Shown here: in pieces, positions 25,366 to 34,652 of the stretch
Position numbering within the stretch: position 1 is the stretch's first letter
How the letters are laid out: every line of letters begins with the position of its first letter
Assembly: GCF_025398035.1 (NCBI RefSeq)
Contig: NZ_CP104558.1
Coordinates: 1,860,001 to 1,924,000 of the forward strand
Direction of reading: 5' to 3'
Source: Rossellomorea vietnamensis
Lineage (GTDB): Bacteria > Bacillota > Bacilli > Bacillales > Bacillaceae_B
DNA: 64,000 nucleotides
The notes under the pieces: model-generated
Seen by the model: the letters and a program-made list of their open reading frames with translations, nothing else
Databases searched by the model: none
Told to the model about the DNA's origin: nothing
Translations under genes and position numbers: made by a program

Positions 25366-26342
25366 CCGCAGTGATGACCGGAAAGAAGCCGATTTTAGAA
25401 GTGAAGGGGTTGAAGCAGTATTTCCCTGTCAAACGGGAATCCTTATTCCAACCGAAACAAGTAGTAAAAGCCGTGGATGACCTCCATTTCACCCTCTACG
25501 AAGGGGAAACCCTCAGCATTGTAGGAGAATCCGGATGCGGTAAATCAACAACAGGTCGTGCCATACTGCAGCTGGATAAGCCGACGGAAGGCAGTATCAA
25601 GTACAATGGAATTGAATTGAATAGTTTAACAAAGAAGGAATTAAGGAGCTTAAGGGGTGACATCCAGGTCATCTTCCAGGATCCGTTCGCCTCCTTGAAC
25701 CCAAGACAAACCGTCAGGAAAATCTTGAAAGAAGCCATGACCATTCAAAAGGTGCTTCCTGCTTCAAAACAAGAGGAACGCATGAAGGAATTACTTGGCT
25801 ATGTGGGACTTCCGATTACATCACTCGATCGCCTTCCCCACGAATTCAGTGGCGGTCAGAGACAACGGATCGGTATCGCACGTGCCCTTGCCGTCAACCC
25901 AAAAGTGATTATTTGTGATGAAGCCGTATCCGCACTGGACGTTTCCATACAGGCACAAATTCTGAACCTGCTCAAAAAACTCCAAAAGGAATTGAAATTG
26001 ACGTACCTCTTCATCTCTCACGACTTAAGTGTCGTCCGTCATATTTCGGATCGGGTCATCGTGATGTATCTCGGGAAGGTCGTCGAAATCGGGACGAAGC
26101 AGGAATTGTTCGATCATCCTACTCATCCCTATACTAAAGCCCTGCTATCGGCCATACCCGTACCGGATTTTTCAAAGAAGAAGGATCGGATCCTGTTAAA
26201 GGGAGATGTCCCTTCCCCATTGAATCCGCCTCCTGGATGTAAGTTTCATACGAGATGCCCTCTTGCAACGGATTTGTGTAAACAAGAACTGCCTCCTATG
26301 AAGGGATCTGGGGAACATTTTACAAGATGCCATTATGTTTGA
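25362..26342 (+). CDS. Dpp/Opp-type ABC transporter ATPase (DppF-like)
   Basis: A 326-residue ATPase. It has Walker [16 protein letters not shown], signature [16 protein letters not shown], Walker [16 protein letters not shown]-loop [10 protein letters not shown] and the C-terminal cysteine cluster [14 protein letters not shown]. It is translationally coupled to DppD by an ATGA overlap. Together with the two permeases and at least one SBP it completes a five-component importer. Confidence 0.93.
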   Translation: MTAVMTGKKPILEVKGLKQYFPVKRESLFQPKQVVKAVDDLHFTLYEGETLSIVGESGCGKSTTGRAILQLDKPTEGSIKYNGIELNSLTKKELRSLRGDIQVIFQDPFASLNPRQTVRKILKEAMTIQKVLPASKQEERMKELLGYVGLPITSLDRLPHEFSGGQRQRIGIARALAVNPKVIICDEAVSALDVSIQAQILNLLKKLQKELKLTYLFISHDLSVVRHISDRVIVMYLGKVVEIGTKQELFDHPTHPYTKALLSAIPVPDFSKKKDRILLKGDVPSPLNPPPGCKFHTRCPLATDLCKQELPPMKGSGEHFTRCHYV

Positions 26343-26411
26343 GCATATGTTCAGAATCGACAATTTCTTATAAAATAGAAAGTATGACTCACCCTTAGAG
26401 GAGTTCTTCCC

Positions 26412-27179
26412 ATGATCACACAGGAATCTTTTTCTTTTTATATCATGCTGTCTGTACTGGCCCCAATCATTGGGGCTTTTAGCTTATTATTTCTCTTTCT
26501 GTTTGAAAAACGGCTGGATCAATTGGAGAAGGAAAAGAACGAATTGCTTCTGAAACAGGAGCTGCAGGAAGCGAAATACAATCAACTGAACCAGCAGATT
26601 CAGCCCCATTTCTTTTTCAACACACTGAATATCATCCTGAGCCTGGCACGATTGAATCGGAAACAGGAACTGATATCCGCCATCGAGGTATTGTCGAAAT
26701 ACTTCAAGTTTAAATACAAACAGACAGATCCCCTCATCACGATTGACGAGGAGATTGAATACACCCAATATTACCTTGAAATCCAAAGACTGAGATTCAG
26801 AGACCGATTGGATGTCGTCTGGAACGTGGAAGAATGCTGCAGGGTTTCCCTTGTGCCCCCTTACCTCCTGCAAACTCTCGTTGAGAATGCTTTCAAGCAT
26901 GGTCTCGAACGAAGTCCCGGACAAGGGAAGCTGATGATCATCCTCCATGAGCAGGGGAAAAGGGTTTATTTAGAAGTCTGGAATAGCACGGCAACCGCCA
27001 CGGATCAACTGGCTCCTCAGGAGAGTGATCGGGGAATTGGGTTACTCAATATCCAGAAACGACTGCAGATGCTCTTCCCGAAAGAAGAAATCCTCATTAA
27101 TCTGAATGAGGAAACAAAAGGAACAAGTGTCCAGGTCTTCTGGCCACGTACAACAAAAGAGGACAAAAATATGTCATGA
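26412..27179 (+). CDS. LytS/YesM-type sensor histidine kinase
   Basis: A 255-residue kinase. A single N-terminal TM helix (about 10-30), a coiled-coil linker, then the His_kinase domain with LNQQIQPHFFFNTLNIIL (phospho-acceptor His), and an HATPase with LVENAFKHGLE and GIGLLNIQKRLQMLF. There is no sizeable extracellular sensor domain, so it may sense through the membrane or a partner such as the adjacent SSF transporter. It is 14 nt upstream of its response regulator. Confidence 0.87.
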   Translation: MITQESFSFYIMLSVLAPIIGAFSLLFLFLFEKRLDQLEKEKNELLLKQELQEAKYNQLNQQIQPHFFFNTLNIILSLARLNRKQELISAIEVLSKYFKFKYKQTDPLITIDEEIEYTQYYLEIQRLRFRDRLDVVWNVEECCRVSLVPPYLLQTLVENAFKHGLERSPGQGKLMIILHEQGKRVYLEVWNSTATATDQLAPQESDRGIGLLNIQKRLQMLFPKEEILINLNEETKGTSVQVFWPRTTKEDKNMS

Positions 27180-27192
27180 AGGAGGAAACGGA

Positions 27193-27882
27193 ATGCATCT
27201 ATTACTTGTTGACGATGAGCCCCTTGAACTGGAGCAGCTCGAATATATGATTTCTGAACAATATCCCTACTGGACGATCCACACTGCAGCTGACGCGTCA
27301 CAGGCCTTAAAGATCCTCTCTGAACACCCGATCCGTCTTTCATTACTCGACATCCAGCTTCCCGGTAAATCTGGGATCGAACTTGGGATGGAAATGAAGA
27401 AGTATGAACACATCGATATCATCATGGTGACGGCCTTCCAATCATTCAACTATGCACAGGCCTCCCTTCGCCTCGGGGCAAAAGATTATCTAACGAAACC
27501 GATTATTGAAGAAGAACTCTTTCACGTTCTGGACCAATATAAGTATGCAGCCATTCAATCCCATATCGTCCAGGAAGCATTAACGATCATCCATGAACAA
27601 TTTAGCGAGAAGCTTTCCCTTTCATCCCTTGCGAACCAGATCCATATCAATAGCACGTACCTGAGCAGAAAGTTCCACGAAGAAATGGGCATCAGCTTCT
27701 CTGAATACCTGAATGATTTCAGAGTCCAAGCTGCACAACGATTGCTCCGGCAGGAATCGGAAAAGTCCATCTCCTCCATATCGGAAGAGTGCGGGTTCAG
27801 TAGCCAGCATTATTTCAGCTCATTATTTAAGAAGCAAACCGGCTGTACTCCTCGGGAATACCGGATAAGAGAGAAGGTATAA
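27193..27882 (+). CDS. AraC-type response regulator (YesN-like)
   Basis: A 229-residue protein with an N-terminal receiver (LLVDDEPLELEQL, phospho-acceptor Asp in LSLLDIQLPGKSGIE, conserved Lys in DYLTKPI) and a C-terminal AraC double HTH (LSLSSLANQIHINSTYLSRKF; ISSISEECGFSSQHYFSSLF). AAGGAGG sets the start at 27193. It probably activates the transporters or SBP genes around it in response to the LytS-type kinase. Confidence 0.9.
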   Translation: MHLLLVDDEPLELEQLEYMISEQYPYWTIHTAADASQALKILSEHPIRLSLLDIQLPGKSGIELGMEMKKYEHIDIIMVTAFQSFNYAQASLRLGAKDYLTKPIIEEELFHVLDQYKYAAIQSHIVQEALTIIHEQFSEKLSLSSLANQIHINSTYLSRKFHEEMGISFSEYLNDFRVQAAQRLLRQESEKSISSISEECGFSSQHYFSSLFKKQTGCTPREYRIREKV

Positions 27883-27886
27883 ATCA

Positions 27887-29185
27887 ATGAAGCCAAGGAC
27901 GTATCGTGAGTATATACAAGGAACCATCTCCTTTGGAGTGGCATATGGAGTGGTTACCCTACTCACCAGATGGGTGACGGGGAACACGATTTTGTCCTCC
28001 CCTGAAACCCTAGTGAAATATGGTCTCCTAGGTGGTATCGGATATGCCATGATGGGAGCCATCGCCCTCTTTCTATTCGGATGGATCACTCCATATATCA
28101 GGAATCGATTCCCTGACTCCATGACCATCGGGGATGTATTGAGGAAAAGGCTCCAGGGGCGGTCGTATTGGTTTGTCATGTGGGTATTGCTCCTAACTAG
28201 CCTCGATTCCCTGCTCGTACAGGCGCTCGGGGCAGGTGTGCTATTTCATTTTCTCTTAAAAACGCCGATCTATGTAGGATTACTCGTTTTCTTTCTATAC
28301 TGCTTCCTCCTGTCTTTAGGGGGTATGAAGCAGATCCATCGATTCGAGGGCATTCATATCTCATTTATTTTCGCAGCCATTATTCTGATTCCTGTTTATT
28401 TTTTCATTCAAAAAGGCATTTTCCCCGTTTATGATGGATTGCTGCTGTATCATCCTTACTTATTATTTATGAAACATAATGAAATCACCTTGTTTATCCT
28501 GACAGCTTTACTGATTGGATTTGGACAAGTATTGATCGATCGGGCAAGTTGGCAGCGAATGTATATCATTGAAAAGTCCAAAGTCCGAACATCCTTTATG
28601 ATGGCCGGAATGATATGGGCGACCATCCCCCTTGCCTTCACAGCCATTGTTCTGATTGCGGTTTATGGGCATGGCTTTGAAAACATTTACTCCATCTTAA
28701 GTCAGCTCGTAGAGAAGATCGATTCTTTGTTCCTGCTTCTCTTATTTATTGGATGCTGCTTCAGTGCCATTGCCTCCACAGTGGGAGCAGAGCTTCATGC
28801 CACATCGATCATGGTCATCCGTAATATGCTGAATCATCGATACGAGTGGCACGAAGACCAGCAATTAAAGAAGACCTACCTGGTCTCAGGTGTGATTTCC
28901 CTGGCACTGTTTCTCATAAGCTCGATCTTGTCACCCAGCCTGATGGAGCTCATCTTTTTCTTCGCCCAGGTATATGCTGCAATCATCCCGACCATGTTGG
29001 TGGTCATTTTTTATAAGAAAACAGTCCCTGCATCCATTCCTTACTGTTCATTGATTGGCCTTGGTGGTGGAATGCTGTCTCTTTCAAGCTATAGTTCCAT
29101 TCAGTCTACGTGGATCAGTTTTGTTTTGGCGAGTGGACTGGTCATTCTTGTCCTCATTGGAAATGAGGTGGTGAAACATAGATAG
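27887..29185 (+). CDS. Sodium:solute symporter (SSF) family transporter
   Basis: A 432-residue protein with about twelve TM helices, resembling SSF transporters (SLDSLLVQALGAGVLFHF, LIGFGQVLIDRASWQRMYIIEKS, CCFSAIASTVGAELHATSIMV). It starts 4 nt after the response regulator stop and is therefore in the two-component transcript. It may import the inducing compound or act as a co-sensor, as some SSF proteins do. Substrate unknown. Confidence 0.8.
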   Translation: MKPRTYREYIQGTISFGVAYGVVTLLTRWVTGNTILSSPETLVKYGLLGGIGYAMMGAIALFLFGWITPYIRNRFPDSMTIGDVLRKRLQGRSYWFVMWVLLLTSLDSLLVQALGAGVLFHFLLKTPIYVGLLVFFLYCFLLSLGGMKQIHRFEGIHISFIFAAIILIPVYFFIQKGIFPVYDGLLLYHPYLLFMKHNEITLFILTALLIGFGQVLIDRASWQRMYIIEKSKVRTSFMMAGMIWATIPLAFTAIVLIAVYGHGFENIYSILSQLVEKIDSLFLLLLFIGCCFSAIASTVGAELHATSIMVIRNMLNHRYEWHEDQQLKKTYLVSGVISLALFLISSILSPSLMELIFFFAQVYAAIIPTMLVVIFYKKTVPASIPYCSLIGLGGGMLSLSSYSSIQSTWISFVLASGLVILVLIGNEVVKHR

Positions 29186-29206
29186 AGAAGCATTTGAATT
29201 AAACTC

Positions 29207-29240
29207 AGACTCGTCGCTTATGTTGACGGGTCTTTCTTTT
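29207..29240 (+). terminator. Terminator after the SSF gene
   Basis: AGAC-t-CGTC/GACG-g-GTCT stem followed by TTCTTTT. It separates the two-component/SSF transcript from the second SBP gene. Confidence 0.7.
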
Positions 29241-29381
29241 ATATACTCTTGAAGAATTCCACTAACATTTCCCTTTATTCACAGAAGAGGTCAACAAAAC
29301 AAAAAAAGCGGTAAAGATTTCTTAATTTTATATATCTGAAAATTCTTATAATTAATTCAATACAGAAGGGAGGATATATAA

Positions 29382-30941
29382 ATGAAAAATAAGAGTAGAT
29401 TCATAATGATCGTTCTGGCCGTATTACTTGTAATGAGCGGATGTTCCACCAACATGGGGGCCAATTCCGGTGGTCAGGAGGATGGACAGGCTTCCAAGAA
29501 ACAGGACCAGCTGGTCATCGTCCGCCAATCCGATGTGGAGAACCTTGACCATCATTTCATGTCTACCATCAATGCAGCCAGTGTGACACACGGTAAAATT
29601 TATGAGGGGCTTGTGGGCAGGGATAAAAATGCCAAAATCAAGCCCCTCCTTGCAAAAGAGTGGGAACAGCTTGATGATACCACATGGGAGTTCAAACTAA
29701 GGGACGATGTCACATTTCATGATGGAACACCGTTTAACGCAGAAGCAGTGAAGAAAACATTTGACCGGTTGATTGATCCAAAGGTGGCTTCCCCTCGGGC
29801 AGTCGTATTCAAAATGGTCAAAGAAGTCAAAGTCATCGATGATCATACCCTTCAGATTCTTTTAACAGAGCCTTTTTCTCCCCTTTTATCCATCTTGGCG
29901 AGTCATGAAGGGGGGATTATCAGTCCAAAGACCATAGACAAATATGGAAAAGACATTATCCAAGAGCCGGTTGGAACAGGTCCTTTTGTATTTGAATCAT
30001 GGGAAACGGGAAAAGAAATTACCTTTCATAAAAACGATTCCTATTGGGGTGATGAACCAAATGTCAGTGAGGTCGTATTCAAGGTAGTACCGGAAGAGAC
30101 AACGCGAATTTCCATGCTTGAAACGGGTGAAGCCCATATCGCTGAACCTTTATCTGTCAATATGATGGATTCAGTGAAGGCTTCTGCTAACGTAGAAGTT
30201 TACCGCAGTGAAGGCTTTGGGACTGAGTACGTTGGGTTTAACGTACAGAAAGAACCGTTTAATGATGTCCGTGTCCGGAAAGCCATTTCCCATGCAGTCG
30301 AAATGGATTCCATCATGAAAGGCGTCTTTAACAATATTGGAAAAAAAGCGAATTCCTTATTAGGCTCTAAAGTCTTCGGCTATCATCCAGATATGAAAGC
30401 ATATGACTATAATGTCAATGAAGCGAAGAAACTCCTTGCAGAAGCTGGTTATCCTGATGGATTCAAAACTACACTACTCACCATGGACAGTAAAGAAAGA
30501 ATCAGCCTGGCAGAAGTCATGCAATCCCAGCTCAAAGGAATTGGAATCGATCTTGACATTCAGATCCAGGAGTATGGAACCTTTGTCGAGCAAGCCACAA
30601 GCGGCAACTCAGAAATGTTCATCATCAGCTGGAGAAACGCAACCGGCGATGCCGACTATAACCAATACAACCTCTTCCACAGCGATTCCAGCGGCCCGGC
30701 CGGTAATACCTTCTTCTATGGCAATGATGAGGTCGACCAACTGATCGAAGAAGCACGCTCTGAAAAAGATCAAGAGAAGAGAATCGAGCTTTACGCGAAA
30801 TCCCAGGAACTGGAGATGAAAGATGCAGTCTATATCCCGGTTCGAGTGATTGAGAATATGGCTGCCGTTCGAAAAGGCGTGAAGGATTTCTCCATTAGCC
30901 CTGCAGGTTATATGGAGATCAATAAGATTAGAATAGATTGA
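29382..30941 (+). CDS. ABC transporter solute-binding lipoprotein, family 5 (paralogue)
   Basis: A 519-residue lipoprotein (lipobox LVMSGC after a basic, hydrophobic signal) of SBP family 5. It is strongly similar along its length to the SBP at 20745 (both have DDTTWEF, TFDRLIDP or TFDRLLDP, EYVGFN and ATGDADYNQYNLFHS or ATGDGDYNQYNLFHS). It has its own upstream region of 195 bp and its own terminator. It probably feeds the same DppBCDF-like importer with a different affinity or ligand. Confidence 0.88.
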   Translation: MKNKSRFIMIVLAVLLVMSGCSTNMGANSGGQEDGQASKKQDQLVIVRQSDVENLDHHFMSTINAASVTHGKIYEGLVGRDKNAKIKPLLAKEWEQLDDTTWEFKLRDDVTFHDGTPFNAEAVKKTFDRLIDPKVASPRAVVFKMVKEVKVIDDHTLQILLTEPFSPLLSILASHEGGIISPKTIDKYGKDIIQEPVGTGPFVFESWETGKEITFHKNDSYWGDEPNVSEVVFKVVPEETTRISMLETGEAHIAEPLSVNMMDSVKASANVEVYRSEGFGTEYVGFNVQKEPFNDVRVRKAISHAVEMDSIMKGVFNNIGKKANSLLGSKVFGYHPDMKAYDYNVNEAKKLLAEAGYPDGFKTTLLTMDSKERISLAEVMQSQLKGIGIDLDIQIQEYGTFVEQATSGNSEMFIISWRNATGDADYNQYNLFHSDSSGPAGNTFFYGNDEVDQLIEEARSEKDQEKRIELYAKSQELEMKDAVYIPVRVIENMAAVRKGVKDFSISPAGYMEINKIRID

Positions 30942-30996
30942 ATATAGGGTAAAGGAAGAGGTCCCCTCTTCCTAAAAAAGTCCCTTTATTACTAAA

Positions 30997-31043
30997 CAGC
31001 GTATCTTTCTTCGAGAAATTGAAGAAAAATACGCTGCTTTTTT
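30997..31043 (+). terminator. Terminator of the second SBP gene
   Basis: CAGCGTAT/ATACGCTG stem with an A-rich loop containing a second TTCTTC/GAAGAA pairing, followed by CTTTTTTTG. A further AGGAAGAGG/CCTCTTCCT hairpin lies at 30953-30973. Confidence 0.78.
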
Positions 31044-31049
31044 TGTGAA

Positions 31050-31229
31050 TTATATCATCCTTCTAAAATACTTCTCCATCTCCCTTTCAGAGATGATCAG
31101 TCTCCTCGAGAAATCCTGCGTTCGTACCACATATTCCTTGATGCCGATATATTCGGATTCAACGACTAAATAGAAACAGGAGCCTTTTTTGACTCCCCTG
31201 AAATCACGTTTTAATTGATATCTCTTCAT
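31050..31229 (-). CDS. Hypothetical 59-residue basic protein
   Basis: The frame from ATG 31229 gives MKRYQLKRDFRGVKKGSCFY and then a hydrophilic tail (SEREMEKYFRRMI); no TM helix. The ribosome site is weak (AGGC). It lies 19 nt after the DUF454 gene on the same strand. The longer frame to 31370 overlaps that gene and is rejected. Confidence 0.5.
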   Translation of the reverse strand: MKRYQLKRDFRGVKKGSCFYLVVESEYIGIKEYVVRTQDFSRRLIISEREMEKYFRRMI

Positions 31230-31248
31230 GTTAACTAAAGCCTGTCGA

Positions 31249-31656
31249 TCACTGGCTCTCCTCCACTTGGTACGACTGCGGAGGGATCGTCTTGATTTTC
31301 TTGATAAAATAATAATGTTTATATAATGCGAGTCCGATGAGGATGATCCGGACAGCAAGGATGTCGACATACAGGATGGAAAGCAGGATAAAGAAGTCTG
31401 CGGTCAGATTGATCCTGATTTTTTCTTTCAGGGTCATGCCCTTTTTTTCGAGAAAGGAGACCACGTATTTTTTGTAGATATACGTGTTTTTAAACCAGGC
31501 GTCCACGCGCTTTGAGCTCTTGGAAAAGAAGTAAACCGCCAGCAGGTAAAACGGTCCACCCGGCAGGACAGGCAGGACTGTTCCGGCAACCCCGCACGCC
31601 AGGGCTATGAACCCGAGCAGCATGAACAGGATGCTTTTCATCTTTTTCAATGTCAT
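31249..31656 (-). CDS. DUF454 (YbaN-like) membrane protein
   Basis: A 135-residue protein with two N-terminal TM helices and another pair near residues 85-115. It carries the family signature GVAGTVLPVLPGGPFYLLA followed by FSKSSKRVDAWF. Function of the family is unknown; it localises to the inner membrane. Confidence 0.85.
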   Translation of the reverse strand: MTLKKMKSILFMLLGFIALACGVAGTVLPVLPGGPFYLLAVYFFSKSSKRVDAWFKNTYIYKKYVVSFLEKKGMTLKEKIRINLTADFFILLSILYVDILAVRIILIGLALYKHYYFIKKIKTIPPQSYQVEESQ

Positions 31657-31751
31657 GACTCATCTCCCCTACCCTCAACCGATTTCCTTCATTGTACTAT
31701 AAATATAGCAGAAAGTTGGGTGTGACGGGTTAGGAGATTATTGTTAATCCA

Positions 31752-32774
31752 TCATCCACTCCTATCAACACCCTGGTCTAACAAAATAAAATCACTCTCC
31801 ACCAAAGCACCGTTCTCCTTGCGCTCAGCCTTCTTCTTCTCAACCGAACCCGCCTTCACCTCATCCTCCTCCAACAATCCCTCAAGTCCCCTCGCAATCC
31901 CCGTCAATGACAGGATCGTCAGGGCGAAGAAGAACATCGGGATCATAAAGATCCACCAGGCGTTGGTCAATTCGACATAGCTCATGGACATGATGCTCGC
32001 CCATTCCTGTACGAAAGGTTGCGGAGGCGGGCACATGGGTCCGTAGCACACATCGGTCCCACCGAAGAATAGGTCGAAGAATCCGAGGTGGGCGATGATG
32101 AGAAGCGCCTGGATCATGATTTTAGGAAAAATGATAAAGAGCCGCGGCTTCAAGTGTGGAAGCACATGATTCTTGAACAGGAAAGTCTTGCTTCCACCAA
32201 GGACCCGGGCACACGTCACAAATTCTTTGTCGAGAATCTGCCGTGTTTCGTTGGATAAGAGAATCGCCGTTGTCGGAGCCATGATTACGGCCAGGGCGAT
32301 GGACTGCCAAATGACCCGTTCGGTGAAACTTGTCTCGAACCCTTGCCTGGGTTCCCATAGCAAGGGGTAAAGCATATTGAAGGCGATGATCGATTGCGGG
32401 ATGAAATAGAAGGACGTGAAAATCGATTGCGTCCACTTCTTCGCCCGTGATGTCGTAAACCCTCCCATCACCCCGACGGCAAAGGACAGGATGAAGCTGA
32501 GAAGGGAAATCAGGATGGCGGCGCCAATGGTATACTGCGCCCCCTCCAATACTTTGTAAAACAAGTGATCCCCTTCCCGGTCCGTCCCGAACGGAAAGTC
32601 GGCTGAAGGAGGGAACGGAGCGTCGCCGATGATATTTGCCTCATCATCGTAGAGGATATATGTATTCGGGATTTTGGCATCGGTCAGATAAAAGATCATG
32701 CTCCACCCGACGAGCACGACGATGAATAGTAAACAGATGCTGATGGTGACGTGATACCGATTCCACTTTCTCAT
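31752..32774 (-). CDS. Dpp/Opp-like ABC permease (DppC type), orphan pair
   Basis: A 340-residue permease with six TM helices. FPFGTDREGDHLFYKVLEGAQ matches the OppC/DppC entry loop. The EAA-like region (CARVLGGSKTFLFKNHVLPHL) is less conserved than in the 22.5 kb permease, and the C-terminal 30 residues are highly charged (DEVKAGSVEKKKAERKE). It overlaps the upstream permease by 4 nt. No ATPase or SBP gene adjoins it here. Confidence 0.8.
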   Translation of the reverse strand: MRKWNRYHVTISICLLFIVVLVGWSMIFYLTDAKIPNTYILYDDEANIIGDAPFPPSADFPFGTDREGDHLFYKVLEGAQYTIGAAILISLLSFILSFAVGVMGGFTTSRAKKWTQSIFTSFYFIPQSIIAFNMLYPLLWEPRQGFETSFTERVIWQSIALAVIMAPTTAILLSNETRQILDKEFVTCARVLGGSKTFLFKNHVLPHLKPRLFIIFPKIMIQALLIIAHLGFFDLFFGGTDVCYGPMCPPPQPFVQEWASIMSMSYVELTNAWWIFMIPMFFFALTILSLTGIARGLEGLLEEDEVKAGSVEKKKAERKENGALVESDFILLDQGVDRSG

Positions 32775-33637
32775 AGACTCATCTCCCTTCCTATTTTTCT
32801 CGAGATCACAAACTGCATCAATTTTAAAAGGAGATAGAGGGGAACGAATAGCATGATCGACGTAACCGCGAAGATCGCAGGTGTGTTATAGGAAAAGAGA
32901 AACGACGTGACCCCGAACACATTGAATAAGTATTCCAGGATTAATAGGTTCGACAGCATCATCCAGATGATCTGCTTGCCGTGATAGGTTAGGCTGACGA
33001 GCACATTCCGCATCATATGAATGAACATGATCCGGAATCGGCCGAGACCCTTCCCCTTCGCAAGCTCCACATAGGGAAGCCCCTCTTCTTCCTTCAAAAA
33101 AGACACCATAGATCCGAGAAAAAAGAACGTCGGCAGGATCGAGAGCGTGATGGCCGGGAACAGGATGACCTGATTTTCGCCCAGGGATGCTACATCGAGG
33201 AGCAGAATACCGGATTGTTTAAAGAACCAGATGACCGATAGTTGAAGGATCCCGATCACAAAAATATCAGGAAGAGACGCGATAAAGAAAGCGACACCTT
33301 CCACCCCTTTCCGGATCTTTTTCCCCACTGAAAAATAAAGGATCATCAGTAAGATGGAACCCGTTAACGCCATACCGAGTGCCAGGAAAAAGATACGTGC
33401 ACTGCTCAGGAACGCTTTCAGGATGATGGGAAATAGCGGACGTTCGATATGCGAGACGGGGTTCGTATAGACCAGATGGTGAGGCTCGACTAGCTCCTTG
33501 CATACCTCCATCAGTTCCTGTCCATAGGTAACGAGGGAAAACGCCTGAGTTGTGAACAGGCCGGATGTGGCACTGACGAGAATGATTCCGATGATAATGA
33601 GAACGGCTTCAAGGCCGGATTGTTTGAGTTGTTTCAT
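32771..33637 (-). CDS. Dpp/Opp-like ABC permease (DppB type), orphan pair
   Basis: A 288-residue permease with six TM helices and an EAA-like loop (LPYVELAKGKGLGRFRIMFIH). The N-terminal loop is divergent from standard DppB. The start at 33637 follows GGAGG. It is coupled to the DppC-like gene at 31752. The pair must borrow an ATPase encoded elsewhere, or have another role. Confidence 0.78.
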   Translation of the reverse strand: MKQLKQSGLEAVLIIIGIILVSATSGLFTTQAFSLVTYGQELMEVCKELVEPHHLVYTNPVSHIERPLFPIILKAFLSSARIFFLALGMALTGSILLMILYFSVGKKIRKGVEGVAFFIASLPDIFVIGILQLSVIWFFKQSGILLLDVASLGENQVILFPAITLSILPTFFFLGSMVSFLKEEEGLPYVELAKGKGLGRFRIMFIHMMRNVLVSLTYHGKQIIWMMLSNLLILEYLFNVFGVTSFLFSYNTPAIFAVTSIMLFVPLYLLLKLMQFVISRKIGREMSL

Positions 33638-33748
33638 CTTGTACCTCCAGTAATGATTCCTGCTAATCATTACCAATATACCAGATTTGAAAATTCTGTC
33701 AATTATACTCTTATTTGACGGACTATGTGTCCGAATCAGGTTTAAAGA

Positions 33749-33784
33749 AAAAAATGATCAGAGCTGGTAGCCCCTGACCATTTT
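33749..33784 (-). terminator. Terminator of cotJABC
   Basis: On the minus strand AAAATGGTCAG pairs with CTGATCATTTT and is followed by TTTC. It lies 8 nt after the cotJC stop. Confidence 0.8.
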
Positions 33785-33791
33785 CCCTCAT

Positions 33792-34370
33792 TTAAAAAAA
33801 CACCTTCCGATCACGCTCATCCTTCAATATTTCCACCGCTTCCCGGAAACGCTGGGAATGGATGATTTCCCGTTCCCTCAAGAAACGCAGTCCGTCGTTC
33901 AGGTCCGGGTCATCGCTCATATTGATGATCCATTGATATGTGGCTCTCGCTTTTTCTTCGGCAGCAATGTCTTCGTATAGGTCTGCAATCGGGTCACCTT
34001 TTGCCTGGATATAGGAGGCTGTGAAGGGGACACCGGACGCATTTTGATAAAAAATGCCATTGTCGTGATTTACATAGTTCGCATCGAGACCCGCATCTTT
34101 CATTTGCTGCGGTGTGGCGTCTTTGATGAGTTTATACACCATGGTGGCGATCATTTCCAAATGGGCGAATTCCTCGGTCCCGATGTCGGTCAGTAAACCG
34201 ATGACCTTATCGGGAATCGTGTAACGCTGATTTAAATATCTAAGGGCTGCTGCCAGTTCTCCGTCCGCGCCGCCGTATTGCTCGATCAGAAATTTCGCCA
34301 GCTTCGGATTACATGTACTGACCCGTACAGGATATTGAAGTTTTTTTTCATACACCCACATCGTGTCCAT
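33792..34370 (-). CDS. cotJC: Spore coat protein CotJC (manganese-catalase-like)
   Basis: A 192-residue protein of the Mn-catalase/CotJC ferritin-like family. Metal-ligand Glu/His pairs are visible in GTEEFAHLEMIATM and in EEKARATYQW plus REREIIHSQRFREA. WVYEKKLQYPVRVSTCNPKLA is the conserved N-terminus. It is the third gene of cotJABC. In B. subtilis the operon is read by sigma-E in the mother cell and the proteins go to the coat. Confidence 0.95.
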   Translation of the reverse strand: MDTMWVYEKKLQYPVRVSTCNPKLAKFLIEQYGGADGELAAALRYLNQRYTIPDKVIGLLTDIGTEEFAHLEMIATMVYKLIKDATPQQMKDAGLDANYVNHDNGIFYQNASGVPFTASYIQAKGDPIADLYEDIAAEEKARATYQWIINMSDDPDLNDGLRFLREREIIHSQRFREAVEILKDERDRKVFF

Positions 34371-34388
34371 CCTCTCCTTTATTCCGTA

Positions 34389-34652
34389 TTAGACCTGCCA
34401 TGGCCAAGGGGCGTCTTTCCAGTCCCACGGATAGTTTGAATAGCTGTACCCGAACCCGGTCAAGGGACCGAATTCCTTTTCGAATTTCTTTTTGATTTTT
34501 TTCCTCATCCGTACGTATTCGTTGTACTGTTTGATCGCCTCGTAATCTTCTGGATGAGTGTCTAAGTATAAGGTCAGTTCGACGATGACGAAATCAACGG
34601 TCTGAAGTTCCTCCATCACTTCGTAATAATGAGCCGGAAGCTGCTTCATCAT
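34389..34652 (-). CDS. cotJB: Spore coat protein CotJB
   Basis: An 87-residue protein with the CotJB signature HYYEVMEELQTVDFVIVE, LYLDTHPEDYEAIKQYN and a Trp/Pro-rich tail (YPWDWKDAPWPW). Its start overlaps cotJA by 4 nt, and cotJC follows after 18 nt. Confidence 0.93.
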   Translation of the reverse strand: MMKQLPAHYYEVMEELQTVDFVIVELTLYLDTHPEDYEAIKQYNEYVRMRKKIKKKFEKEFGPLTGFGYSYSNYPWDWKDAPWPWQV

